Assembly: GCA_947497945.1 (NCBI GenBank)
Contig: CANMIP010000022.1
Span: 1-64,000, forward strand
Reading direction: 5' to 3'
Source of the DNA: an uncultured Tropicimonas sp.
GTDB taxonomy: Bacteria; Pseudomonadota; Alphaproteobacteria; Rhodobacterales; Rhodobacteraceae
Length of the DNA: 64,000 nt
A model generated the notes under the pieces. The model saw only the letters and a list, made by a program, of their open reading frames with translations. It did no database searches and had not been told where the DNA came from. Every line of letters starts with the position of its first letter. The first letter of the stretch is position 1. The position numbers and the translations under genes were made by a program. Shown here one piece after another: positions 37,900 through 47,168 of the stretch.

Positions 37900-39096
37900 T
37901 TACCGCATTTCCTTGCGCGCATTGCGCACGTTCCAGACCAGGATCGGCGTGACCAGCAGCATGATGATCATCGCCGCGGCCGAGCCCGTGCCCCAGTCAT
38001 TGGCGCGGAACAGCTTGTCATACATGTAGTTTGCCAGCACCTGCGTGCCCCATTGGCCGTTGGTCATGGTGAAGACGATGTCGAAGACCTTGAGCACGAC
38101 CAGCGTGATCGTGGTCCAGACCACGACGATGGTCGGCATGATCTGTGGCACCTTGATCTTGAAGAAGATCTGGAACGGGTTGGCGCCATCGACAATGGCC
38201 GCCTCGACCGTTTCCTCCGGGATACCGCGCAACGCCGCCGAGAGGATGACCATGGCAAAGCCGGTCTGGATCCAGACAAGAACGATCATGAGGAAGAAGT
38301 TGTTCCAGACAGGCAGGGTCAGCCATTGTTGCGGCTCACCGCCCATCGCGACCCAGACAGCGTTAAGGATACCGATCTGTTCCACGTCCACGGGACGGGA
38401 TTCGTAGATCAGCTTCCAGATCACCGAGGCGCCGACCATCGAGATCGCCATCGGCATGAAGATCATCATCTTGGCGATGCTGCCCCAGGAGATGCGGTCC
38501 GTCAGCTGCGCGGCCAGCAGGCCGAAGACGGTGGACATGGCCGGCACGACAATCAGCCAAAGCATGTTGTTGCGCATGGCTTCCCAGAATTTCTGTTCGC
38601 CGAACATGAAAGTATAATTGCCGAAGCCCACACCGCCATTGCGCTGGACCAGCGACAGGCGCAACGTCTCGAAGACCGGGTAGGTCAGGTAGAGACCGAG
38701 CGCGAGGATGGCCGGGGCCAGGAAGAGCCAGGGCCGGATCATGTTTGCGTGGGAGATATTGTGCCCGGCGGTGGTCGGTCCGGAGGCGAAGACGAAATCC
38801 TTCAGCCGCCAGAGCCCGAAGATCAGCCCGACCGCGACCAGCAGCCAGAACATCCCGCCGGCACTGGCAATGCTGCCGACACCGATCGCGGTGACATAGA
38901 GCGCCAGAACGAGCAGCGCCGGAACCGCGAAGAGGAAGATCGTGCCGAGAGAGCGCCGCAACGCCGTCTGCTCGGCCGTCATCGCCCGGGCTGGCAGCAG
39001 GAACTTGTCGAGCAGGTAATTGGAGAAGAAGAAGTATCCGACGCAGCCGCCGACACCGATGATGATTGTGATGAGCCCTTGCAAGGCCGGATGCAT
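37900..39096 (-). CDS. aglF: Alpha-glucoside ABC transporter permease AglF
   Basis: A 398-residue MalF-type permease with about eight hydrophobic segments. The EAA loop is EAAIVDGANPFQIFFKIKVP. N-terminal helices at about residues 5-30 and 50-110 precede the transport core (from about 140, IRPWLFLAPAILALGLYL). It is the second gene of the operon, 99 bases after aglE; GGGGAGGGG precedes its ATG. Confidence 0.92.
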   Translation of the reverse strand: MHPALQGLITIIIGVGGCVGYFFFSNYLLDKFLLPARAMTAEQTALRRSLGTIFLFAVPALLVLALYVTAIGVGSIASAGGMFWLLVAVGLIFGLWRLKDFVFASGPTTAGHNISHANMIRPWLFLAPAILALGLYLTYPVFETLRLSLVQRNGGVGFGNYTFMFGEQKFWEAMRNNMLWLIVVPAMSTVFGLLAAQLTDRISWGSIAKMMIFMPMAISMVGASVIWKLIYESRPVDVEQIGILNAVWVAMGGEPQQWLTLPVWNNFFLMIVLVWIQTGFAMVILSAALRGIPEETVEAAIVDGANPFQIFFKIKVPQIMPTIVVVWTTITLVVLKVFDIVFTMTNGQWGTQVLANYMYDKLFRANDWGTGSAAAMIIMLLVTPILVWNVRNARKEMR

Positions 39097-39195
39097 GTGG
39101 ATCCCCTCCCCAACCTTCCGCGCGCCATCGCGGCCAGGTATGCGTGGGGGCGGCCCGCCCGAGAAGCGGGCCGCCCGTGACAGCTTGCGCGACGC

Positions 39196-40533
39196 TTACT
39201 TGATCGCGTCCCAGGACTTCTGGATGTCGTCGGCCACGGCCTTGGCATCCTTGCCACCTGTATAGTCGACCATGCCGGTCCAGAAGGTGCCAGCGCCAAC
39301 AGCGGCGGGCATCAGGTCGGAACCGTCAAAGCGGAAGGTGGTGGCGTTGAGAAGGATCTCGCCCTGCTTGCGCAGGATGTCGTCCCGGTAGGCATCCAGG
39401 TTGACGCCCTTATGCGGCGCCAGGAAGCCGGACTGGTTCATGAACACCTCGCTCGCGATCGGCAGGGTCAGGAAGTCCATGAGCGCTTCGGCGCCCGGCG
39501 TCGGATCGGTGATCGCAAGGACGGTGCCACCGCCGAGGACCGGATTTCCAAGATCCTTTTCGGCATAGCCCGGCAGGTAGAAGAAGTCCGCATCTTCCCC
39601 CGGCACCACGTCTTCAGGGAAGAAGGCGGTGGCGAAAGAGGCCTGGCGGTGCAGGTAGCATTGCGGCGGCGAGGTGAACATGCCCTTGGGGCTGTCGCGG
39701 AAGTCGGTGGAGGCAACCGCGCCGGCGCCGCCGGAGACGAAATCGTCATTGCGGGCGAACCAGCCATATTCCTCGATCGCGGCAATCACGCGCTCGTCGT
39801 TGAAGGGCATCTCGTTGGAGACCCAGGCGTCATAGACCTCGGGCGGCTGCGTGCGCAGCATCATGTCCTCGACCCAGTCGGTTGCCGGCCAGCCGGTCGC
39901 AGCGCCAGATCCCAGGCCAATGCACCAGGGCGTCTCGCCATCGGCAACGATCTGCTCGGTCAGCGCCTTGAGCTCTTCCATCGTCTCGGGGACCTCGTAG
40001 CCGGCATCCTCGAAGTTTTCCGGGGAGTACCAGACCAGCGACTTGAGGTTCACGTTGTAGAAGAAGCCGTAGAACTCGCCGCCAATGGTGCCCAGGTCGA
40101 CCCAGGACTGGCCAGCGGCGTAATTGTCGATCACCCACTGTTTCATCTCGTCGGAGAGCGGCGTGAGCTGGCCCTTGCCGGCGAGCACGGCGGCCAGGCC
40201 GGGCTGCGGGAAGACAGCGATATTCGGGGCGGACCCGGCTTCGGCATCGATCACGATCTGCTGTTCGAAGCTGTCGGAGCCGGTATAGACGGCCTTGGCG
40301 CCGGTGGCCTCTTCGAAATAGGCGAGCACGTCACGGAAATAGCCGTCCTCCGGGGTCAGCCAGGGACCGGCCACGGTCACGGTCTGCCCGCTCAGATCAG
40401 GCGCGTTTTCTGCCCATGCGTTGTAATTGTCCCAGCTGAATGGACCTTCGCCGACCGGAAACTTCAGCTCCGCGCTGGCGGCTCCGGCGACGAGGGCCAG
40501 GCTGGCCACGCTGAGCATAAGGTTCAGTTTCAT
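39196..40533 (-). CDS. aglE: Alpha-glucoside-binding periplasmic protein AglE
   Basis: A 445-residue extracellular solute-binding protein (family 1). The signal peptide is residues 1-21 (ending AASA). The mature protein has VYTGSDSFEQQIVIDAEAGS, PQPGLAAVLAGKGQLTPLSD and WYSPENFEDAGYEVPETMEE, typical of CUT1 sugar binders. GGGAGG lies 9 bases before the ATG. As the first gene of the operon it lies directly downstream of the putative AglR operator at 40608-40623. Confidence 0.93.
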   Translation of the reverse strand: MKLNLMLSVASLALVAGAASAELKFPVGEGPFSWDNYNAWAENAPDLSGQTVTVAGPWLTPEDGYFRDVLAYFEEATGAKAVYTGSDSFEQQIVIDAEAGSAPNIAVFPQPGLAAVLAGKGQLTPLSDEMKQWVIDNYAAGQSWVDLGTIGGEFYGFFYNVNLKSLVWYSPENFEDAGYEVPETMEELKALTEQIVADGETPWCIGLGSGAATGWPATDWVEDMMLRTQPPEVYDAWVSNEMPFNDERVIAAIEEYGWFARNDDFVSGGAGAVASTDFRDSPKGMFTSPPQCYLHRQASFATAFFPEDVVPGEDADFFYLPGYAEKDLGNPVLGGGTVLAITDPTPGAEALMDFLTLPIASEVFMNQSGFLAPHKGVNLDAYRDDILRKQGEILLNATTFRFDGSDLMPAAVGAGTFWTGMVDYTGGKDAKAVADDIQKSWDAIK

Positions 40534-40607
40534 CGAAAATAGCCTCCCGAGTGAGTCGCCGGGAACGGCCCCCAGCGACGGGTTTTGCCCGCGCAGATGG
40601 AATCACC

Positions 40608-40623
40608 TCCAAAGCGCTTTGGA
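40608..40623. promoter_or_regulatory. LacI-type operator upstream of aglE
   Basis: TCCAAAGCGCTTTGGA is a perfect 16-bp palindrome with the central CG typical of LacI/GalR operators. It lies 75 bases upstream of aglE and just downstream of a promoter-like TTGACA read on the minus strand, so a bound repressor would cover the start of transcription. Confidence 0.75.
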
Positions 40624-40631
40624 CAGGTTTG

Positions 40632-40659
40632 GACTAGACCTTCCTCCCCGATCTGTCAA
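40632..40659 (-). promoter_or_regulatory. Probable aglE promoter
   Basis: On the minus strand a consensus -35 TTGACA (40654-40659) is followed after 16 bases by CTAGTC (40632-40637), a weak -10. The weak -10 and the adjoining operator suggest a regulated promoter. Confidence 0.45.
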
Positions 40660-40730
40660 CGAAATCAGGTTACGCCCTAATTTTACGATTCGGTGCGAAA
40701 AATATCGTCGCAGCGCATAATTTTTCCACC

Positions 40731-40742
40731 CAAAGCCCTTTG
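40731..40742. promoter_or_regulatory. Second LacI-type operator, near aglR
   Basis: CAAAGCCCTTTG carries the same half sites (CAAAG and CTTTG) as the aglE operator, with a CC centre. It lies 52 bases before the aglR start, placing it for autoregulation of the plus-strand operon, and about 122 bases from the first operator, a distance that would permit DNA looping. Confidence 0.65.
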
Positions 40743-40794
40743 ACTGTTTCGGATTGGAGTCGTAACGTCGATTTCACCAACCGGATTTGCGCCC

Positions 40795-41826
40795 ATGAAC
40801 CTCAAGGACCTGGCGGCCAGCCTCGGGCTGAGCCAGACAACAGTCAGCCGTGCCCTGAACGGCTACCCGGAAGTCTCCGAAGCGACCCGCAAACGCGTGG
40901 CCGAGGCTGCGCGCCAGCATGGCTATCGCCCCGACAGCCGGGCGCGTTCGCTGGCAACGGGGCGGGCGATGGCGGTCGGGCTCGTGCTGCCGATGACGGC
41001 CAAGCAGGAAATCGTGAACCCGGTCTTTTCCGATTTCGTCGCCGGCGCGGCCGAGACCCTGGCGACGCGCGGTTATGATATCGTGCTGTCGCTGGCCTCG
41101 GAGGAGGAGCAGACCAATGTCTATCGCTCCATGCTCTCCAAGGGGCGCGTGGACGGGATGATCATGCAGGCGCCGCTGACCGGCGACCGCCGCATCCAGC
41201 TGCTCAAGGACCTGGGCATGCCCTTCGTGGTGCATGGGCGGGTCTCCGACCATGATGACGAGTATTGCTGGATGGACATGGACAACCGCCATGCCTTCCA
41301 CGAGGCGACCGATCACCTGCTGGAGTTCGGCCATGAGCGCATTGCGCTTCTGAACGGGATGGAGGCGATGGATTTCGCCCATAGGCGGCGGGATGGCTTC
41401 CTCGACGCGCTGTCCGAACGCGGGCTCTCCGCCGATCCCGAGATCATGGACAGCGCCGTCATGACGGAACAATACGGCTATGGCGCCGCCTGCCGGATGC
41501 TCGCCCTGCCCGCCCCCCCGACGGCCTTCCTGACCTCGTCGCTGCTGGTGGCGATGGGAGTGCAGCGGGCCGTTCAGGCGCGGGGGCTGCGGATGGGGCT
41601 CGATATCTCGGTCGTCACACATGATGACGGGTTGAGCTACCTGCCCAATGGCTCCGAGGACGCGCCGATCTTCACCGCCACCCGCTCGCCCGTGCGGGTG
41701 CACGGCAATATCTGCGCCGAGACGCTCATGAAGCTGATCGACGCGCCGCAGACGCCGCCCCATCACACCAAGCTCAAGGCTTCCCTCACAATCGGCCCCT
41801 CGTCCGGGCCTGCCCCCACAGTCTGA
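40795..41826 (+). CDS. aglR: LacI family transcriptional regulator of the agl locus
   Basis: A 343-residue LacI/GalR repressor. The HTH is at residues 2-26 (LKDLAASLGLSQTTVSRALN) followed by a YPEVSEATR hinge start and a periplasmic-binding-like effector domain (GLVLPMTAKQEIVNPVFSDF; HLLEFGHERIALLNG). The effector is presumably an alpha-glucoside or glucose; this is inferred from the divergent aglEFGAK operon. It begins an operon with the GH1 glucosidase (12-base gap) and glucokinase. Confidence 0.92.
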   Translation: MNLKDLAASLGLSQTTVSRALNGYPEVSEATRKRVAEAARQHGYRPDSRARSLATGRAMAVGLVLPMTAKQEIVNPVFSDFVAGAAETLATRGYDIVLSLASEEEQTNVYRSMLSKGRVDGMIMQAPLTGDRRIQLLKDLGMPFVVHGRVSDHDDEYCWMDMDNRHAFHEATDHLLEFGHERIALLNGMEAMDFAHRRRDGFLDALSERGLSADPEIMDSAVMTEQYGYGAACRMLALPAPPTAFLTSSLLVAMGVQRAVQARGLRMGLDISVVTHDDGLSYLPNGSEDAPIFTATRSPVRVHGNICAETLMKLIDAPQTPPHHTKLKASLTIGPSSGPAPTV

Positions 41827-41838
41827 AGGACCCCTGCC

Positions 41839-43158
41839 ATGTACAAGCGCAGCGACTTTCCCGCCGGTTTCCAGTTCGGCGCCTCCACGGCTGCCTACCA
41901 GATCGAAGGTCACGGTTTCGGCGGTGCCGGCCCGACCCATTGGGACGATTTCGCGGCCACCCCCGGCAATGTCGTGCGCGCCGAGAACGGTTCGGTTGCC
42001 TGCGATCACTATCACCGCTGGGAGGAGGATCTCGACCTGATCCGCGATGCCGGTTTCGACACCTATCGCTTCTCGACCTCCTGGGCGCGGATTCTGCCCG
42101 AGGGGCGCGGCGCCGTGAACGAAGAGGGTCTCGATTACTACGAGCGCCTGGTGGACGGTATGCTGGAGCGCGGCATCAAGCCGATGCTCACGCTCTATCA
42201 CTGGGAGATGCCCTCGGCGCTGACCGATCTCGGTGGCTGGCGCAACAAGGATGTCGCCAAGTGGTTCGCCGATTACTCTGAGGTCCTGATGGGCCGTCTC
42301 GGCGACCGGATCTGGAAGACGGCGACGATCAACGAGCTCTGGTGCGTCAGCTTCCTGAGCCATTTCCTTGGCCATCACGCGCCGGGACAGCGCGACATTC
42401 GTGGCGCGGCGCGCTCGATGCACAACGTATTGCTGGCGCATGGGACGGCGACGCAGGCGCTGCGCGCTATGGGGATCGGCGAGATCGGCGCGGTCTGCAA
42501 CTTCACCTACAGCCAGCCCGCCTCCGGCAAGCCCGAGGATATCGAGGCCGCCGCGACTTTCGACGACTATTACAACAACTTCTTCATGTCGGGCTTCTTC
42601 CGGAAGGAATATCCGCAGCGGATCGTCGATGCGCTCGGAGGCTATTTCCCCGAAGGCTGGCAGGAGGACATGGAAACCATTGGCACGCCGGTCGACTGGC
42701 TTGGGGTCAATTATTACACGCGCGAGATCATCGCCGCCGATTCTGGCCCCTGGCCGGCGCTGAAGAGCATCGAAGGCCCGCTGCCAAAGACGCAGATGGG
42801 CTGGGAAATCTATCCGGAGGGGCTGCTGCATTTCCTGCGCCGCTGCCACACCGATTTCTCCGGCGACCTGCCGCTTTATGTCACCGAGAACGGCATGGCG
42901 AACCCCGATCTCGTCATCGACGGCAAGGTCGACGACCAGCCCCGCATCGACTACCTCGCCCGCCATTTCGACGCCGCCAAGCAGGCGATTGCCGAGGGCG
43001 TGCCGCTGGAGGGCTATTATGTCTGGTCGCTGATGGACAATTTCGAGTGGGCCTTCGGCTACGAGAAACGCTTCGGCCTGATCCATGTCGATTTCGAAAC
43101 GCTGGAACGCACGCCCAAAGCCTCCTATCACGCCCTGAAAGCCGCCCTGGCAAGCTGA
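41839..43158 (+). CDS. Beta-glucosidase, GH1
   Basis: A 439-residue GH1 retaining glycosidase. It has FQFGASTAAYQIEG at the N-terminus, YRFSTSWARILPEGRG, acid/base Glu166 (TINE), nucleophile Glu350 (YVTENG), and WSLMDNFEWAFGYEKRFGL at the C-terminus. No signal peptide, so it hydrolyses imported beta-glucosides in the cytoplasm. It sits between aglR and glk, giving the locus both alpha and beta cleavage activity. Confidence 0.95.
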   Translation: MYKRSDFPAGFQFGASTAAYQIEGHGFGGAGPTHWDDFAATPGNVVRAENGSVACDHYHRWEEDLDLIRDAGFDTYRFSTSWARILPEGRGAVNEEGLDYYERLVDGMLERGIKPMLTLYHWEMPSALTDLGGWRNKDVAKWFADYSEVLMGRLGDRIWKTATINELWCVSFLSHFLGHHAPGQRDIRGAARSMHNVLLAHGTATQALRAMGIGEIGAVCNFTYSQPASGKPEDIEAAATFDDYYNNFFMSGFFRKEYPQRIVDALGGYFPEGWQEDMETIGTPVDWLGVNYYTREIIAADSGPWPALKSIEGPLPKTQMGWEIYPEGLLHFLRRCHTDFSGDLPLYVTENGMANPDLVIDGKVDDQPRIDYLARHFDAAKQAIAEGVPLEGYYVWSLMDNFEWAFGYEKRFGLIHVDFETLERTPKASYHALKAALAS

Positions 43159-43168
43159 GGACAAGATC

Positions 43169-44137
43169 ATGACAGCCCCTTCCCTTCTCGCCGATATCGG
43201 CGGCACCAATACCCGCGTCGCCCTCGCCCGTGGTGGCAAGGTGATCCACGGATCCGTGCGCCACTATCCCAATGCCGAGTTCGACGCGCTGGAGCCGGTC
43301 CTGCACCGCTATATCGCCGAGACCGGGACCCAGACCCCGGCCGCCGCCTGCCTGGCCATGGCCGGGCCTGTGCGCGAAGGGGTCGGCACGCTGACCAATC
43401 TCGACTGGACGCTGGATGCCGCGACCCTGGCCCATGCCACCGGTGCCGGCACGGTGACGCTGCTCAACGACCTGCAAGCGCAGGGCCATGCGCTCGGCCA
43501 TTTGCCCTCCGAGGCCCTGTTCCCGGTGATTGCCGGCCCGCCGCCGCGCCTGCAGGCGACGCAGCTCGTGATCGGTGTCGGCACCGGCTTCAACGCCGCT
43601 CCGGTTTTCGACACGCCGGGCGGTCGTTTCGTTCCGCCCTCGGAGAGCGGCCATGTCGCCCTGCCCCTGCGCGACGACCGCGATGTGCGGCTGGCCCGGT
43701 TCCTCGAGCGCTCCCATGGCTTTGCCGCTGTCGAGGATGCGCTGTCCGGGCGTGGACTCGTCGCCTTGCATGAATTTGCCTGCACCGAGGCCGGTTCGCC
43801 GGAGAAAGCCACTCTCAAGGGCAAGCAGATCATGGCGGCGGTGGCCGAGGGCGACCCGCTCTGTCGGCAGGCGGCCGCCCTCTTTGCCCGACTGCTCGGC
43901 GCCGTTGCCGGCGACCTTGCGCTGACGCAACTGCCCTTCGGTGGCATTTTCCTGATTGGCGGGGTTGCGCGGGCGATGGGTCCGTATCTCGTTGAGATGG
44001 GATTCGTCGAATCGCTGCGCGACAAGGGCCGTTTCGGCGATTTCATGGAACAGTTTTCGGTTACGATCGTCTCCGATGACGACGCCGCCCTGATCGGAAT
44101 GGCCCTTCATTTGCAGGCTTTGCTTGAAATGAGCTGA
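43169..44137 (+). CDS. glk: Glucokinase
   Basis: A 322-residue ASKHA kinase of the bacterial Glk family that phosphorylates glucose with ATP. It has ADIGGTNTRVALA (phosphate 1), LLNDLQAQGHAL, GVGTGFNAAPV, FVPPSESGHVALP, and GGIFLIGGVARAMGPYL (adenosine site). It receives the glucose released by AglA and the GH1 enzyme. It starts 10 bases after the GH1 stop. Confidence 0.95.
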   Translation: MTAPSLLADIGGTNTRVALARGGKVIHGSVRHYPNAEFDALEPVLHRYIAETGTQTPAAACLAMAGPVREGVGTLTNLDWTLDAATLAHATGAGTVTLLNDLQAQGHALGHLPSEALFPVIAGPPPRLQATQLVIGVGTGFNAAPVFDTPGGRFVPPSESGHVALPLRDDRDVRLARFLERSHGFAAVEDALSGRGLVALHEFACTEAGSPEKATLKGKQIMAAVAEGDPLCRQAAALFARLLGAVAGDLALTQLPFGGIFLIGGVARAMGPYLVEMGFVESLRDKGRFGDFMEQFSVTIVSDDDAALIGMALHLQALLEMS

Positions 44138-44251
44138 ATCCTGACGGCGGGCAACGCCATGTTAACCGGCACCCCTTAGGGCTTTCTGGAGAAGCCAATT
44201 ATCAAGGGGGAAATCAGTGCCGGACCTGACCAAGATTTCGCGGTGCTGGAC

Positions 44252-44533
44252 ATGAGCGCCGAACTGGCCCTGCCCGCCCGCCTCGACCTGCCCGCAGCGA
44301 AGCCGCTGGCCGAGGACATTATCGCCCTTCGGGGGAAGGATATTCGCGTTGTCGCCAGTGACGTCACCCATCTCGGGACGCCCGGCCTTCAAGTTCTTCT
44401 CGCGGCTGTCCGCTCCTGGGAGGCTGACGGCAAGACACTTTCCTTTTCCGACCCCTCCGACTCGTTGACCGAGCAGCTTGCCCTGTGCGGCCTGTCTCCG
44501 GAGGCTCTCTCCACTTCGACGCAGGAGGTCTGA
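44252..44533 (+). CDS. STAS-domain protein at the head of the che operon
   Basis: A 93-residue STAS domain (ELALPARLDLPAAKPLAEDI; ASDVTHLGTPGLQVLLAAV), of the kind often placed before cheY in alphaproteobacterial che operons. The usual phosphorylatable Ser is replaced by Thr in HLGTPG. The frame is open back to 44180, with a GTG at 44243 as another start. A good ribosome site (AAGGGGG) instead serves a 12-codon leader frame (GTG 44217 to TGA 44255) that overlaps the ATG at 44252, suggesting translational coupling. It ends 3 bases before cheY. Confidence 0.82.
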   Translation: MSAELALPARLDLPAAKPLAEDIIALRGKDIRVVASDVTHLGTPGLQVLLAAVRSWEADGKTLSFSDPSDSLTEQLALCGLSPEALSTSTQEV

Positions 44534-44536
44534 AGC

Positions 44537-44917
44537 ATGAGCTTGAGCATTCTCGCTGTAGACGACAGCCGTACCATTCGAGACATGTTGAACCTCGCGC
44601 TTTGCCAGGCAGGGTTTTCGACCAGCCTTGCAGAGGATGGGGTCCATGGGCTCGAAGTTCTCGACGGCCTCCGTCCCGATGCGATCATCACGGATATCAA
44701 CATGCCTCGCCTGGACGGGTTCGGCTTCATTGAAGCCGTTCGCGGCCAGGATGAGCACCGCGCCACACCCATCCTCGTGCTGACAACCGAAAGCGCTCCC
44801 GAGTTGAAGTCCCGCGCCCGTGCGGCCGGCGCAACAGGCTGGATCGTCAAACCCTTCGACCCGGCAAAACTTGTTCGCGCGTTGCACATGGTTGCCGGAC
44901 CGGGAGCCACGTCATGA
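44537..44917 (+). CDS. cheY: Chemotaxis response regulator CheY
   Basis: A 126-residue single receiver domain. Acidic pocket Asp9/Asp10, phospho-acceptor Asp53 (IITDINMPRLDG), the Thr of LVLTTES and Lys in IVKPFDP are all present. Phosphorylated CheY would bind the flagellar switch, or act as a phosphate sink. Its stop overlaps the cheA start by 4 bases (ATGA). Confidence 0.93.
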   Translation: MSLSILAVDDSRTIRDMLNLALCQAGFSTSLAEDGVHGLEVLDGLRPDAIITDINMPRLDGFGFIEAVRGQDEHRATPILVLTTESAPELKSRARAAGATGWIVKPFDPAKLVRALHMVAGPGATS

Positions 44918-47163
44918 CAACACCGGACCCGATGGCGGAAATCCGCGCCTCCTTCTTCATCGAATGCGAGGAACTTCTCGAAGCGCTGCAGGACGGCCTC
45001 TCGATGATCGATGACGGCGCGACCGATGACGAGACCGTCAATGTCTGCTTCCGCGCGGTGCACTCGATCAAGGGCGGGGCCGGAGCCTTCGGCCTGGATG
45101 AACTGGTTCGTTTTGCCCATCGCTACGAAACGGTCCTGGACGAAGTGCGTGGAGGCCGGCTCGCCCCGGAGCATGACGCCCTGCTGCTCTTCATGCGGGC
45201 CGCGGACGTTCTTTCCGACATCGTGCGCAATTGCCGAGACGGGATTGTTACCGATCCCGACGCTGTCGAACCGACGCTCAGGGAACTCGAAGCCCTGACG
45301 GGCGCCGAGGAGGAAGAGGAAGAAGTCTGCGACTTTCAGCCGATGACCCTTTCTCTCGACATCGGGATTCCGGACACCGTCGAAAGCGACCCGACCTACG
45401 AGATCATTTTCCGGCCGGAGCCGGAATTGTTCCAATCCGGAAATGAGCCTCTTTTCCTGCTTAGCGCCTTGAAAGAAATCGGTTCCGTCGAAACGGAATG
45501 TGATCTCTCCAACATCCCGGACCTCTCGGAACTGGATCCGGAGGGCGCCTGCCTTGGTTGGAAAATCCGTCTGACGACGGACCGCGGCCAATCCGAGATC
45601 GAGGAAGTCTTCGAATTCGTCGAGGGCCTGTGCACCTTGAAGGTAAGCGAGAGCAATACCGCCCCCGCGGCCGGCCTTGTCGCCATTCCCGGCCTGCCTC
45701 CGCTTGAAGAAAGCCCCATAGACGACGCAGAGAATGAGACGGTGCCTGATCAACGAACCCAATCGACCGACACTCCCGTCGACATTTCGCCCCGCCTGAC
45801 TCTCGGGCTGCCGGACGCCCCATCTGCTTCCTCCGAAGCCGATGCTTCCAAAACGGAGGATGATAACTCCGCAGGACTCTCCACATCGGAAAAGGCTTCC
45901 ACTCCTGCGCCAACACCTCCCAAGCCAGCCAAGCCTCCAGTTCAGGCAACAGCAACAAAGGCCACGGTACGTGTCGATCTCGAAAGAATTGAACGCCTTG
46001 TGAATCTTGTCGGGGAGTTGGTCATCAACCAGGCAATGCTCTCCCAAAGCGTTACCCAGGCAGGCATTCCCGCAAACTCGCCGGTAGCGCAGGGTCTTGA
46101 AGAGTTCATGCAACTGACGCGCGACATCCAGGACAGTGTCATGATGATCCGCGCTCAGCCCGTCAAATCCATGTTCCAGAGGATGGCGCGGATTGTACGG
46201 GAATCCTCAGCCTCGCTGGACAAGCGCGTGCGCCTGGTAACGGTTGGCGACACAACAGAGGTCGACAGAACGGTAATCGAGCGCCTCGCAGATCCACTCA
46301 CACACATGATCCGCAATGCCGTCGACCATGGCCTCGAAGAGACGTCCAAGCGAGTTGCCAACGGCAAGCAGGAGGAAGGCTGTATTACGCTTTCTGCGGC
46401 ACATAGATCCGGTAGGGTAATCATTGAAGTCAGCGACGATGGCGCCGGCATCAATCGCGAAAAAGTTCGCACCATAGCCGAGGAAAAGGGCCTGGTTCCA
46501 ATAGGCCAGCAACTCACCGACGCGGAAATTGATGCCCTGCTCTTTCTACCTGGATTCTCGACAGCAAAAACCGTGTCCAACCTTTCGGGACGCGGCGTCG
46601 GAATGGATGTTGTTCGCAAATCAATCCAGGACCTTGGAGGCCGTGTCAACATCACGTCCACCCCCGGAAAGGGAACCTGCTTTTCGATATCACTTCCGCT
46701 CACCTTGGCGGTACTTGACGGAATGGTTGTTGAAGCCGCGGAAGAAACACTTGTCGTTCCTCTCGGCTCCATCGTGGAAACGCTCAAGGTCCGCCACGAC
46801 GACATGCGGGCAATGGGACCGAACACCCAGGTACTACAAATTCGGGACAGTTTCGTACCACTTATGGATCTCGGCGTGGAACTTGGCTTCCGAGAACCGC
46901 GAGAAGACTACAATGGAAGCGTCGTTCTCCTCATTTCTCTTGAGGATGGAACACGATCGGCAATAATTGTCGATACAATTCAGGAACAGCGCCAAGTCGT
47001 CATAAAGGGCCTCCAAGATAGCTACGGGCATATCCCGGGTATCGCCGCGGCAACTATTCTGGGAGATGGGCAAGTCGCCCTAATTCTTGACCCCGTTGAC
47101 CTAATGAAAAATGCCACCGGCAAAACTCGTAGCACCTTGTCCCAACTCGAGCTCGCAGGATAA
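44914..47163 (+). CDS. cheA: Chemotaxis histidine kinase CheA
   Basis: A 749-residue kinase. The Hpt (P1) domain has His50 in VHSIKGGAGAFG. A variable acidic P2-like region spans about residues 130-345, with SEKASTPAPTPPKPAKPP as a linker. P3 dimerisation is at about 350-410 (RIERLVNLVGELVINQAMLS). The ATPase has HMIRNAVDHGLE, SDDGAGI and GRGVGMDVV, and the CheW-like P5 domain closes the protein (DGMVVEAAEETLVVPLGSIV). All catalytic motifs are intact. G+C content drops clearly from the first third to the last third of the gene. Confidence 0.96.
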   Translation: MTTPDPMAEIRASFFIECEELLEALQDGLSMIDDGATDDETVNVCFRAVHSIKGGAGAFGLDELVRFAHRYETVLDEVRGGRLAPEHDALLLFMRAADVLSDIVRNCRDGIVTDPDAVEPTLRELEALTGAEEEEEEVCDFQPMTLSLDIGIPDTVESDPTYEIIFRPEPELFQSGNEPLFLLSALKEIGSVETECDLSNIPDLSELDPEGACLGWKIRLTTDRGQSEIEEVFEFVEGLCTLKVSESNTAPAAGLVAIPGLPPLEESPIDDAENETVPDQRTQSTDTPVDISPRLTLGLPDAPSASSEADASKTEDDNSAGLSTSEKASTPAPTPPKPAKPPVQATATKATVRVDLERIERLVNLVGELVINQAMLSQSVTQAGIPANSPVAQGLEEFMQLTRDIQDSVMMIRAQPVKSMFQRMARIVRESSASLDKRVRLVTVGDTTEVDRTVIERLADPLTHMIRNAVDHGLEETSKRVANGKQEEGCITLSAAHRSGRVIIEVSDDGAGINREKVRTIAEEKGLVPIGQQLTDAEIDALLFLPGFSTAKTVSNLSGRGVGMDVVRKSIQDLGGRVNITSTPGKGTCFSISLPLTLAVLDGMVVEAAEETLVVPLGSIVETLKVRHDDMRAMGPNTQVLQIRDSFVPLMDLGVELGFREPREDYNGSVVLLISLEDGTRSAIIVDTIQEQRQVVIKGLQDSYGHIPGIAAATILGDGQVALILDPVDLMKNATGKTRSTLSQLELAG

Positions 47164-47168
47164 AGAAA

